From the NCBI GenBank assembly GCA_023393895.1, contig JAEXBT010000185.1:1-8879 (forward strand): a stretch of 8,879 nucleotides of DNA, written 5' to 3'. Source of the DNA: Pseudomonadota bacterium (GTDB taxonomy: Bacteria > Pseudomonadota > Gammaproteobacteria > Xanthomonadales > Xanthomonadaceae). This document shows, in pieces, positions 1 through 5,236 of this stretch. The translations under genes and the position numbers were made by a program. Every line of letters starts with the position of its first letter. Position 1 is the stretch's first letter. The notes under the pieces are model-generated. The model worked only from the letters and a program-made list of their open reading frames with translations, was not told the DNA's origin and ran no database searches.

Positions 1-359
1 TGCTCGACGCCAGCATCCCGCTGACCACCAACGAGTACGACCAGTGGGGCAACCCCGAAACCAGCGTGGAGAGCTACAACTACATGCTGTCGTACTCGCC
101 CTACGACAACCTGAAGAAGCACGACTACCCGGCGATGTTCGTCGGCACCGGCCTGTGGGATTCGCAGGTGCAGTACTGGGAGCCGGCCAAGTACGTGGCG
201 CGCCTGCGCGACCTCAACACTTCGACGCATCCGGTGCTGTTCCGCACCAACATGGAAGCCGGCCATGGCGGCAAGTCCGGGCGCTTCCGCCGCTTCCGCG
301 AACAGGCCGAGATGTATGCCTTCATGCTTGACCAGTTGGGCGTGCGCGAAGGGCACTGA
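1..359 (+). CDS. ptrB: Oligopeptidase B (S9A serine peptidase), C-terminal end only
   Basis: This is the last 118 codons (frame starting at nt 3) of a prolyl-oligopeptidase-family enzyme; the rest lies upstream of the window. Oligopeptidase B is a cytoplasmic serine peptidase that cuts short peptides after Arg or Lys. The visible part is the end of the alpha/beta-hydrolase domain. The segment GLWDSQVQYWEPAKYV contains the family's catalytic Asp (codon at 159-161), and EAGHGGKSGRF contains the catalytic His (codon 264-266), both in the expected order and spacing. The nucleophilic Ser would be upstream and cannot be seen. Family members are usually about 690-720 residues. The reading frame ends at TGA 357-359 and is followed closely by a strong terminator, so this is the end of its transcript. 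Assignment to OpdB rather than a general prolyl oligopeptidase rests on these two motifs, which closely resemble E. coli PtrB. Confidence 0.93.
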   Translation, partial: LDASIPLTTNEYDQWGNPETSVESYNYMLSYSPYDNLKKHDYPAMFVGTGLWDSQVQYWEPAKYVARLRDLNTSTHPVLFRTNMEAGHGGKSGRFRRFREQAEMYAFMLDQLGVREGH

Positions 360-382
360 GCGCGCGGCCAATCGGTGTGGAG

Positions 383-412
383 GAAGGCCGGGGAAATCCC
401 GGCCTTCTTCTG
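383..412 (+). terminator. Intrinsic terminator after ptrB
   Basis: A perfect 10-bp stem (GAAGGCCGGG at 383-392 paired with CCCGGCCTTC at 398-407) with a 5-nt loop GAAAT is followed by a pyrimidine, U-containing run (TTCTG). It lies 23 nt after the ptrB stop codon. The U tract is short and interrupted, but stem strength and position make termination of ptrB very likely. It ends just before the candidate promoter of the next gene. Confidence 0.85.
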
Positions 413-428
413 TTCGGCCAGCATCCGC

Positions 429-434
429 TATCGT
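429..434 (+). promoter_or_regulatory. Candidate -10 element giving a leaderless ybaN transcript
   Basis: TATCGT matches four of six bases of the sigma-70 -10 consensus, including the key first two and last bases. It ends 6 nt before the ATG at 441, so transcription would start at or very near the start codon. No good -35 hexamer is visible at 16-18 nt, and there is no clear Shine-Dalgarno sequence besides a GCGGGG run directly against the ATG. The call is an inference from spacing. Confidence 0.3.
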
Positions 435-440
435 GCGGGG

Positions 441-821
441 ATGCAACGACTGACCCGTTTCGGCTGGTGGCTGCTGGCCTACGCCAGCCTCGGGCTCGGT
501 GTCATCGGCATCTTCGTGCCGGGTCTGCCCACCGTGCCGCTGGTGCTGCTGGCGGCGTTCGCTGCCGCGCGTGGATCGCGCCCACTGCACGTGTGGCTGC
601 GTCGGCACCGGCGCTTCGGGCCGATGATCCGCGACTGGCAGGCCGAGGGCGCAGTGAGCCGACGCGCGAAGCGGCTGGCGATCGCGATGATGGCGGCTTC
701 GGCGTTGCTCATGCTGCTGCTCATGCCCGATCGCCGACTGGCGCTGCCGGGCATCGTGGTGATGGCCGTCGTCGCGGTCTGGCTGTGGCGCCGACCCGAA
801 CCGGTGGCAGGCCGTGGCTGA
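441..821 (+). CDS. ybaN: DUF454 / YbaN-family small inner-membrane protein
   Basis: A 126-residue membrane protein of the DUF454 family, typified by E. coli YbaN, whose biochemical role is not known. The N-terminal half holds the family signature: a Gly-rich hydrophobic stretch (residues 8-28, ending VPGLP), then TVPLVLLAAFAAARGS (31-46), then a basic amphipathic segment with HVWLRRHRRFGPMIRDW (50-66). Two further hydrophobic helices follow (about 79-95 and 100-116). Length is typical for the family. An in-frame start at 375 would add 22 residues that cross the ptrB terminator hairpin and look unlike the family, so the ATG at 441 is preferred. The gene stands between the terminator and lptM and is probably transcribed alone or with lptM, 52 nt downstream. 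Family assignment is firm; function is unknown. Confidence 0.88.
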   Translation: MQRLTRFGWWLLAYASLGLGVIGIFVPGLPTVPLVLLAAFAAARGSRPLHVWLRRHRRFGPMIRDWQAEGAVSRRAKRLAIAMMAASALLMLLLMPDRRLALPGIVVMAVVAVWLWRRPEPVAGRG

Positions 822-861
822 ACCGCCCGGCTTGCGCATTCCCGCGGATGCCGTGGCGCGT

Positions 862-867
862 TACCAT
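862..867 (+). promoter_or_regulatory. Candidate -10 element before lptM
   Basis: TACCAT matches four of six -10 consensus bases and lies 6 nt before the lptM ATG at 874, the same spacing as the candidate before ybaN. A weak -35-like TTCCCG sits at 839-844 with a 17-nt spacer. If real, the lptM-dapF run would begin with a leaderless or nearly leaderless mRNA. There is no Shine-Dalgarno sequence here to argue against that. Confidence 0.3.
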
Positions 868-873
868 CGCGGC

Positions 874-1080
874 ATGAAAATCCCCCGCATCGCCTTCGCC
901 GCCGCCTGCCTGCTGTTGCTCGCCGCCTGCGGCAACAAGGGCCCGCTGTTCATGCCGCAGAAGCAGGCACCGGTGGTCGAAACGTTGCCGCCCCCCCCCG
1001 AGCCCACCGAGGCCGTTCCGGCCCAGCCGGAGCCCGATCCCGATCCTGCGACCGGGGGCGGCGACGGCACGCCGCGCTGA
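874..1080 (+). CDS. lptM: LptM-type outer-membrane lipoprotein (LPS translocon maturation), YifL-like
   Basis: A 68-residue lipoprotein. The signal peptide is a short basic start (MKIPR), a hydrophobic core and the lipobox LLAAC with the lipidated Cys at residue 19. It is followed at once by GNKGPLFMP, the CG-x-KGPL-(F/Y)-x-P signature of YifL/LptM. In E. coli, LptM binds the LptD/LptE translocon and helps LptD form its native disulfides. After the signature the protein is low-complexity and rich in Pro, Glu and Asp, with no further domain. It lies directly upstream of dapF (3-nt gap), the same order as E. coli yifL-dapF, which supports the call. A longer frame opens at 814 but lacks a lipoprotein N-terminus, so ATG 874 is chosen. 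A nine-C run at 991-999 lies inside the Pro-rich tail. Confidence 0.85.
   Translation: MKIPRIAFAAACLLLLAACGNKGPLFMPQKQAPVVETLPPPPEPTEAVPAQPEPDPDPATGGGDGTPR
991..999 (+). repeat. Poly-C homopolymer (9 C) inside lptM
   Basis: Nine consecutive C encode three prolines (codons 40-42 of lptM) in the low-complexity tail. A gain or loss of one C would change the frame after the functional N-terminal signature, so it is either a slippage site or a place prone to sequencing error. Confidence 0.9.
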
Positions 1081-1083
1081 GCC

Positions 1084-1935
1084 ATGCGCTTCAGCAAGAT
1101 GCATGGCGCGGGCAATGACTTCGTCGTGCTCGACCTGCGTGCGGGCCAAGCGGCGCCAAGCCCTGCGCTCTTCCGCCTGCTTGCCGACCGCCATCGCGGA
1201 ATCGGTTGCGACCAGATCCTGACCATCGAGCGACCGCACGGGGCGGACGTGCATGCGCGCTACGGTATCTGGAACAGCGATGGCAGCGCGGCCGGCCAAT
1301 GCGGCAACGGCGCGCGCTGCGTTGCCGCGTGGGTGGCGCGCGAGGACGGCGCCGAGGAGGGCGTGTTGCTGCTGGAGTCGCCCGCCGGACGTCACGAGGC
1401 AACGCGCCTGCCCGATGGCCGCTGGCGCATCGGCATGGGCGTGCCGCGCTTCGCGCCGCATGAAGTGCCTATGCGTGGCTTCGATGAAGCGAGCGATGCC
1501 TATCGCATAGACATCGACGGCGGGGTGGTCGAGATCGGCGCGGTGTCGATGGGCAATCCGCATGCATTGATCGAGGTCGACGATGTCGATGCCGCGGCCG
1601 TGTCACGCATTGGCCCGGCGTTGCAGGCGAGCGCTGTGTTTACGAAGTCGGTGAACGTGGGTTTCGCCGAAGTGGTCGCGCGCGACCGCGTGCGCCTGCG
1701 CGTCCATGAGCGCGGCGCGGGCGAGACGCTAGCCTGCGGCAGCGGTGCCTGCGCTGCCGCAGCGATCCTGATGCGACGCGGGCGCATCGATCGCCGCGCG
1801 ACGATCGCGCTGCCGGGCGGCGAGTTGCTGATCGAATGGCCACACGACCGTGCCGGCATCGACATGACCGGCCCGGCCACTTTCGTATTCGAAGGCGTCA
1901 TCGACGCCGCGCTAATGAGGGACACATCGGCATGA
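1084..1935 (+). CDS. dapF: Diaminopimelate epimerase
   Basis: Cytoplasmic, PLP-independent epimerase converting LL-2,6-diaminopimelate to the meso form, the direct precursor of lysine and of the peptidoglycan cross-linking residue. The 283-residue product has the full family architecture of two similar halves. It begins MRFSKMHGAGNDFVV. The catalytic Cys pair is present: Cys73 in GQCGNGARC and Cys218 in ERGAGETLACGSGACA. Further family motifs are RHRGIGCDQ (37-44) and MGNPH (156-160). Length is close to the usual 275-285. It starts 3 nt after the lptM stop with no clear Shine-Dalgarno, suggesting translational coupling, and its TGA overlaps the next gene's ATG (ATGA at 1932-1935). No key residue is missing; the enzyme should be active. 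Confidence 0.98.
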   Translation: MRFSKMHGAGNDFVVLDLRAGQAAPSPALFRLLADRHRGIGCDQILTIERPHGADVHARYGIWNSDGSAAGQCGNGARCVAAWVAREDGAEEGVLLLESPAGRHEATRLPDGRWRIGMGVPRFAPHEVPMRGFDEASDAYRIDIDGGVVEIGAVSMGNPHALIEVDDVDAAAVSRIGPALQASAVFTKSVNVGFAEVVARDRVRLRVHERGAGETLACGSGACAAAAILMRRGRIDRRATIALPGGELLIEWPHDRAGIDMTGPATFVFEGVIDAALMRDTSA

Positions 1936-2615
1936 ACGACATCGAGGAAAAGCTGGGCGCGCACGAAGTCGCCGCGTGGCTGCGCCGGCATCCGGGCTTC
2001 CTGAAGCAGTTCCCGGACCTTGCGATCACCCTGGTGGTGCCGCGCGAGGACGGCCCGGCCGCGTCGCTCGCCAGCTACCAGCTGGACGTGCTGCGCGACA
2101 AGAACCGCGAACTCAACCGTCGCCTGCACGAGCTGTTCGGCAACGCGCAGGAGAACGAACGCCTGGCGGTGCGCACGCACCAGCTGACGCTGGCGTTGAT
2201 GGCCCAGACCACGGCTGCCGACAGCGTGCGCGCGATGGCGGCGTCGCTGGCCGAGGATTTCCAGGGCGACCTGGTCCGCATCGTCCTGTTCCACCCGGTC
2301 GAAGGGCTCGGTGCGGCCGACTGGCTGCAGGTCACGCCGCAAGACGATCGCGCGATCGATCCGTTCCGCGATGCGCTCTCCGACGCCGAGCCCCTGTGCG
2401 GACGGCTGAACCCCGACAAGAACGCCTTCCTGTACGGCGCGCGCGCGGACGAAGTGCAGTCCAGCGCGTTGCTGGCATTGCCGGGCGTGGGCCTTGTCGC
2501 GGTGGGCAGCCGCGATGCCAACCGCTTCTTCCCGGGGATGGGCACGCTGTTCCTGCGGATGATGGGCGAGGCCTTCGTCGCGGCGATGGCGCGCTTCGAG
2601 GCCCGTGCGGGCTGA
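1932..2615 (+). CDS. DUF484 family protein (YigA-like, GAF-type fold)
   Basis: A 227-residue soluble protein of the DUF484 family, the group containing E. coli YigA, with no settled function. The N-terminal part has the family pattern EVAAWLRRHPGFLKQFPDL (12-30). A charged helical stretch (about 46-80) follows and is likely a short coiled coil. The C-terminal half is GAF-like, ending in the conserved GLVAVGSRDANRFFPGMGT (187-205) and an amphipathic helix. The start overlaps the dapF stop as ATGA, and a Shine-Dalgarno-like GAGGGA at 1917-1922 lies 9 nt upstream, so ATG 1932 is well supported over the in-frame start at 1836 inside dapF. The gene sits between dapF and xerC in E. coli and many gammaproteobacteria, and it is presumably co-expressed with both. 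What a GAF-like domain would bind here cannot be told from sequence. Confidence 0.9.
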   Translation: MNDIEEKLGAHEVAAWLRRHPGFLKQFPDLAITLVVPREDGPAASLASYQLDVLRDKNRELNRRLHELFGNAQENERLAVRTHQLTLALMAQTTAADSVRAMAASLAEDFQGDLVRIVLFHPVEGLGAADWLQVTPQDDRAIDPFRDALSDAEPLCGRLNPDKNAFLYGARADEVQSSALLALPGVGLVAVGSRDANRFFPGMGTLFLRMMGEAFVAAMARFEARAG

Positions 2616-2630
2616 TCGCGGGCCGATGGG

Positions 2631-3536
2631 ATGAGCCGGGCAATCGCCGACTTCCTCGACCACCTCGCGGTGGAACGGCGGATGGCGGCGAACACGCTGG
2701 CGGCGTACCGCCGTGACCTTGAGGCCCTTGCACACTGGTGCGAGGCGCAGGGGCGCGAGATCGAAGCCCTCGATGGCGAAGACCTGCGCGCCTTCATCGC
2801 ACACGGGCACCGCGGCGGCCTCTCGCCCAAGAGCCTGCAGCGGCGCCTGTCCGCCTGCCGCGGCCTGTACGGCTGGCTGCTGAAACACGGCCGCATCGCT
2901 GCCAATCCGGTCCCCGGCGTGCGTGCCCCCAAGGCCGCGCGCAAGCTGCCGCAGGTGCTGGACGTGGACGAGGCCGTGCAGCTGGTCGAGCTGCCGACTG
3001 ATGCGCCGCTCGGGCTGCGTGATCGCGCGATGCTGGAGCTGTTCTATTCCTCCGGCCTGCGCCTGTCCGAACTGTGCAACCTGCGCTGGCGCGACCTCGA
3101 CCTCTCCGAGGGGCTGGTGCAGGTGCTCGGCAAGGGTGGCAAGGCGCGCATCGTGCCGGTGGGATCGCATGCCTGTCGCGCACTCGCCGAATGGCGTAGT
3201 GCATCGGGCGGACAGGACGCGATGCCGGTGTTCCCGGGGCGCGGTGGCGACAAGCCGATCTCCACGCGCGCGGTGCAACTGCGCCTGCGCCAACTGGCGC
3301 AGCGACAGGGCGTGTTCAAGCGCGTGCATCCGCACCTGTTGCGGCACAGCTTCGCCACCCACGTGCTGGAATCCTCCGGTGACCTGCGTGGCGTGCAGGA
3401 ACTGCTCGGCCATGCCGACATCGCCACCACCCAGATCTACACGCATCTGGACTTCCAGCATCTGGCCCGGGTCTACGATGGGGCGCACCCGCGTGCGCGC
3501 CGCAAGCCCGGTGCCGATGACGACGGCGACGGTTGA
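2631..3536 (+). CDS. xerC: Site-specific tyrosine recombinase XerC
   Basis: XerC acts with XerD at the dif site, under FtsK control, to resolve chromosome dimers before division. The 301-residue protein has the N-terminal SAM-like core-binding domain (about 1-90, containing VERRMAANTLAAYRRDL) and a C-terminal catalytic domain. All catalytic residues are visible: Arg144 (SGLRLSEL), Lys168 (GKGGKARIVP), His235 and Arg238 (HPHLLRHSFATH), His261 (LLGHADIATTQIYTH) and nucleophile Tyr270. The spacing of the last four matches E. coli XerD. The genomic place, 15 nt after the DUF484 gene, points to XerC rather than XerD or a phage integrase. The last residues are an unusual Asp/Gly-rich tail (GADDDGDG). 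An ATG five bases upstream is out of frame and stops at once, which favours ATG 2631. The stop codon lies inside a TTGAC-N4-GTCAA palindrome. Confidence 0.96.
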   Translation: MSRAIADFLDHLAVERRMAANTLAAYRRDLEALAHWCEAQGREIEALDGEDLRAFIAHGHRGGLSPKSLQRRLSACRGLYGWLLKHGRIAANPVPGVRAPKAARKLPQVLDVDEAVQLVELPTDAPLGLRDRAMLELFYSSGLRLSELCNLRWRDLDLSEGLVQVLGKGGKARIVPVGSHACRALAEWRSASGGQDAMPVFPGRGGDKPISTRAVQLRLRQLAQRQGVFKRVHPHLLRHSFATHVLESSGDLRGVQELLGHADIATTQIYTHLDFQHLARVYDGAHPRARRKPGADDDGDG

Positions 3537-3546
3537 CCCGCGTCAA
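3533..3546. promoter_or_regulatory. Candidate Crp/Fnr/FixK-type operator (TTGAC-N4-GTCAA)
   Basis: A perfect palindrome TTGAC CCGC GTCAA spans the xerC stop codon and ends 35 nt before the ATG of the cysteine-cluster gene. Fnr/Anr/Dnr regulators bind TTGAT-N4-ATCAA, and FixK-like ones accept TTG(A/C)-N6-(T/G)CAA, which this site satisfies exactly. Its centre (3539.5) is about 42 bp upstream of the ATG at 3582, as in a class II activator site with a leaderless start, but the clear Shine-Dalgarno at 3567-3573 argues for a different start site. Binding is inferred, not shown. Confidence 0.4.
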
Positions 3547-3566
3547 TGCAGCGCGGCCGCGGGTTC

Positions 3567-3573
3567 GGGAGGA
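3567..3573 (+). promoter_or_regulatory. Strong Shine-Dalgarno fixing the start of the Cys4 gene
   Basis: GGGAGGA lies 8 nt upstream of ATG 3582. It decides between two in-frame ATGs: the one at 3546 has nothing comparable before it and lies in the candidate palindrome. Confidence 0.75.
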
Positions 3574-3581
3574 TCGCGGTC

Positions 3582-3854
3582 ATGGTCGAGGCGGTCAAAA
3601 CCATCGAGGCATGGCGATGCGTGGGCTGCGGCCGGCTGCAGGCCGATCGCCCCTGCATCGGCGTGTGCAGCGACCGCCAGGTGGAACTGGTGGAGGCGGC
3701 CGATTACGCCGCGCTGGCTTGGCGGGTCGAGGAACTCGAAGCCGCCCTGGCGTTGATCGCGCGCATCACGCCCAAGCCCGACCAGCTCGAAGCGAGCTGG
3801 CAGGCGTTGCAGGCGCGTGCCCGCGCCTTGCTGGACCCCGGATGCCACGGGTAG
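3582..3854 (+). CDS. Small cysteine-cluster protein of unknown function, paired with hemerythrin
   Basis: A 90-residue soluble protein. Residues 11-29 (WRCVGCGRLQADRPCIGVC) hold four cysteines, Cys13, Cys16, Cys25 and Cys29, spaced C-X2-C-X8-C-X3-C, a layout able to bind zinc or an iron-sulfur centre. The rest is mainly helical: an acidic stretch (EAADYAALAWRVEELEAAL, about 39-57) suggests a short coiled coil, followed by a second amphipathic helix. No signal peptide or membrane segment is present. I recognise the general pattern from short uncharacterised proteobacterial proteins but cannot name a family with certainty. It overlaps the next gene by 13 nt, so the two are translationally coupled and probably act together. 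A zinc-ribbon-like accessory or redox partner of the hemerythrin is one reading; a regulator is another. Confidence 0.75.
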   Translation: MVEAVKTIEAWRCVGCGRLQADRPCIGVCSDRQVELVEAADYAALAWRVEELEAALALIARITPKPDQLEASWQALQARARALLDPGCHG

Positions 3855-4234
3855 GCGTCCTCCGCGAACTGGCGCGCGAGCATCACGGCTCGCTGCTGTT
3901 GGCGCGCGACATCGCCCGGTTTCCCGAACCGGCCACGCCCGAGGCGCTGGCGCTGATGAACGCCCGGATCGCGTCCTACTGGCAGGACGAGCTCGCCGCG
4001 CACTTCCGTCGCGAGGAAGCGTTGCTGGTCCGCCATCCCGGCGTGTTGCCCGAGGCGCGGGCGATGCGCCTGCTTGATGAGCACCGCGTGCTCGCGGCCA
4101 TGTGCCTGCGTGCGGATTCGAATGACCTCGGGCGCGAGGCGCTGGCCCGATTCGGCCGGCTGTTGCACGACCATGTGCGCTTCGAGGAGCGCGAGTGCTT
4201 CGATGCGCTGCAGGCGGCGGAGACCGCCGCCTGA
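3842..4234 (+). CDS. Hemerythrin-like HHE domain protein
   Basis: A 130-residue single-domain protein with the ligand pattern of a hemerythrin di-iron four-helix bundle. His14/His15 lie in helix 1 (REHHGSLL), His54 and Glu58 in helix 2 (HFRREEALL), His81 in helix 3 (LLDEHRVL) and His109/His111 with Glu115 or Glu116 in helix 4 (LHDHVRFEERE). Proteins of this fold bind oxygen, sense oxygen or nitric oxide, or repair iron-sulfur centres (the YtfE/RIC/DnrN group), and sequence alone does not decide among these. There is no fused signalling domain, no N-terminal ScdA-like region and no signal peptide, so it is a free cytoplasmic domain. ATG 3842 lies inside the end of the preceding Cys4 gene and has no good Shine-Dalgarno, consistent with coupling. 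An open frame extends upstream to 3533 but runs across the Cys4 gene and looks spurious. Confidence 0.85.
   Translation: MPRVGVLRELAREHHGSLLLARDIARFPEPATPEALALMNARIASYWQDELAAHFRREEALLVRHPGVLPEARAMRLLDEHRVLAAMCLRADSNDLGREALARFGRLLHDHVRFEERECFDALQAAETAA
4211..4233. terminator. GC-rich hairpin between convergent genes
   Basis: A perfect 10-bp inverted repeat (CAGGCGGCGG / CCGCCGCCTG) with a 3-nt loop AGA covers the last codons and part of the stop codon of the hemerythrin gene. It lies 16 nt before the 3' end of the convergent secreted-protein gene. It has no U tract on either strand, so it may be only a strong 3' mRNA hairpin or a weak two-way terminator. Confidence 0.35.
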
Positions 4235-4249
4235 ACGGTGCGGGGCCGC

Positions 4250-4684
4250 CTACTTGCCCGCTTCGGTGATGATGAAGCTGCCGAACGACACACCAAGCGT
4301 GCGACCGGTGCCCCTGCCGCTCAGCGCCAGGGAGATCGAGCCCTTGGTGACCACCTGCGCCTTGCTCGCATTGCCGCCGCCGGCATTGGCCTCGGCGGTG
4401 GCGTAGCCGCCGATCAGGTCCCGGATGTCGTGGACCGGCGAGAACTTGCCGATGCCGTCGGTAATCTTGGAGCTGCCGAAGGTCAGGCCGCCGCCCTTCG
4501 ATTCGATGTTGACGCGCATCGACTGGCCGTTGTCACAGCTGATGGTGCCACTGCCGGTGGAACGCTTGTAGAACGCACCGCCGCCTTCCATGTCGTACTT
4601 CAGGGTGCAGCGGGTTTCCTTTGCGTGTGCGAGCGGCGCGACGGACAGGGCGAACGCGACCACGGCAATCAGGATCGGGCGCAT
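4250..4684 (-). CDS. Secreted small protein of unknown function
   Basis: A 144-residue protein with a clear Sec signal peptide (MRPILIAVVAFALSVAPLAHA), cleavage expected after Ala21, so it is periplasmic or exported. The mature part has two cysteines, Cys26 and Cys50, which could form a disulfide, and is Gly-rich in alternating beta-like segments (GGGLTFGSSK at 65-74, LSGRGTGRTLGVSFGSFII near the end). The pattern faintly recalls DUF992 or EipA/SYLF-like periplasmic proteins, but I cannot assign it. A good Shine-Dalgarno (GGAGA, + strand 4692-4696) lies 7 nt before the ATG. It follows arsC on the same strand after 57 nt with no terminator visible between them, so it may be read through from the ars operon, although it could have its own promoter. 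Nothing in the protein suggests metalloid binding beyond the two Cys. Confidence 0.8.
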   Translation of the reverse strand: MRPILIAVVAFALSVAPLAHAKETRCTLKYDMEGGGAFYKRSTGSGTISCDNGQSMRVNIESKGGGLTFGSSKITDGIGKFSPVHDIRDLIGGYATAEANAGGGNASKAQVVTKGSISLALSGRGTGRTLGVSFGSFIITEAGK

Positions 4685-4691
4685 CGGGCAT

Positions 4692-4696
4692 TCTCC
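4692..4696 (-). promoter_or_regulatory. Shine-Dalgarno of the secreted-protein gene
   Basis: GGAGA on the minus strand with 7-nt spacing to the ATG at 4684. Two other ATGs nearby (4691-4689 and 4699-4697) are out of frame, so this site decides the start. Confidence 0.7.
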
Positions 4697-4741
4697 ATGG
4701 GGGAGACCACAGCGTACCCGGTTCGTGTTTCGGACGTGCGC

Positions 4742-5236
4742 TCAGCCGGTCTTGCCGATGCGTGCCAACGCCTCACGCAGGGACAGCCGGTCCAGCGCGT
4801 CCATCTTGAGCGCGGCCAGCAACTCGACGCGCCGTCGCAGCACTTGCATCGCCCGCTGGAAATCGCGTGCCTGTGGCGCGCTGCCGTCATGCGGCACCGG
4901 ATCGGCCACGCCCCAGTGCGCGGTGACCGGCTGCCCCGGCCAGACCGGGCAGGCCTCGCCGGCGGCGTTGTCGCAGACGGTGATGATGAAGTCCATGACC
5001 GGTGCATCCGCGGTGGCGAATTCGTCCATCGACTTGCTGCGTGCGACCTCGACCGGCAGGCCGGCATCGGCCAGGACCTCCAGCGCCAAAGGCTGCACCT
5101 GGCCGGAGGGATGGCTGCCGGCACTGTAGCCACGGAAACGCCCATCGGTGATGCCGTTCGCCAGCGATTCGGCGATGATGCTGCGCGCGGAATTGCCGGT
5201 GCACAGGAACAGGATGTTGTAAGGAGGATGGGTCAT
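4742..5236 (-). CDS. arsC: Arsenate reductase, low-molecular-weight phosphatase type
   Basis: Cytoplasmic enzyme reducing arsenate to arsenite so that the ACR3 pump can export it. The 164-residue protein has the LMW-PTPase fold. The P-loop CTGNSARS starts at nucleophile Cys12. The general-acid Asp lies in HWGVADP (Asp112). Two further cysteines, Cys88 and Cys96 (VCDNAAGEACPVWPG), can take the role of the resolving pair seen as Cys82/Cys89 in staphylococcal ArsC. The longer Cys-Cys spacing and the CPVWPG segment resemble the proteobacterial group. Whether thioredoxin or glutathione/glutaredoxin is the reductant cannot be read off. The ATG overlaps the stop of the permease gene (ATGA, 5236-5233), so it is translationally coupled and last of the three core ars genes. 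The final 25 or so residues form a charged tail beyond the core fold. Confidence 0.95.
   Translation of the reverse strand: MTHPPYNILFLCTGNSARSIIAESLANGITDGRFRGYSAGSHPSGQVQPLALEVLADAGLPVEVARSKSMDEFATADAPVMDFIITVCDNAAGEACPVWPGQPVTAHWGVADPVPHDGSAPQARDFQRAMQVLRRRVELLAALKMDALDRLSLREALARIGKTG

Noticed and set aside
1500..3488. A 662-codon open frame on the minus strand across dapF, DUF484 and xerC
   Set aside because: It is antisense to three clearly coding genes, its translation is low-complexity and rich in His, Arg and Gln, and long antisense frames are common in GC-rich DNA.
3533..3841. Upstream extension of the hemerythrin frame to 233 residues
   Set aside because: The added part overlaps the whole Cys4 gene in another frame, is Arg/Pro/Gly-rich without structure, and would begin inside xerC.
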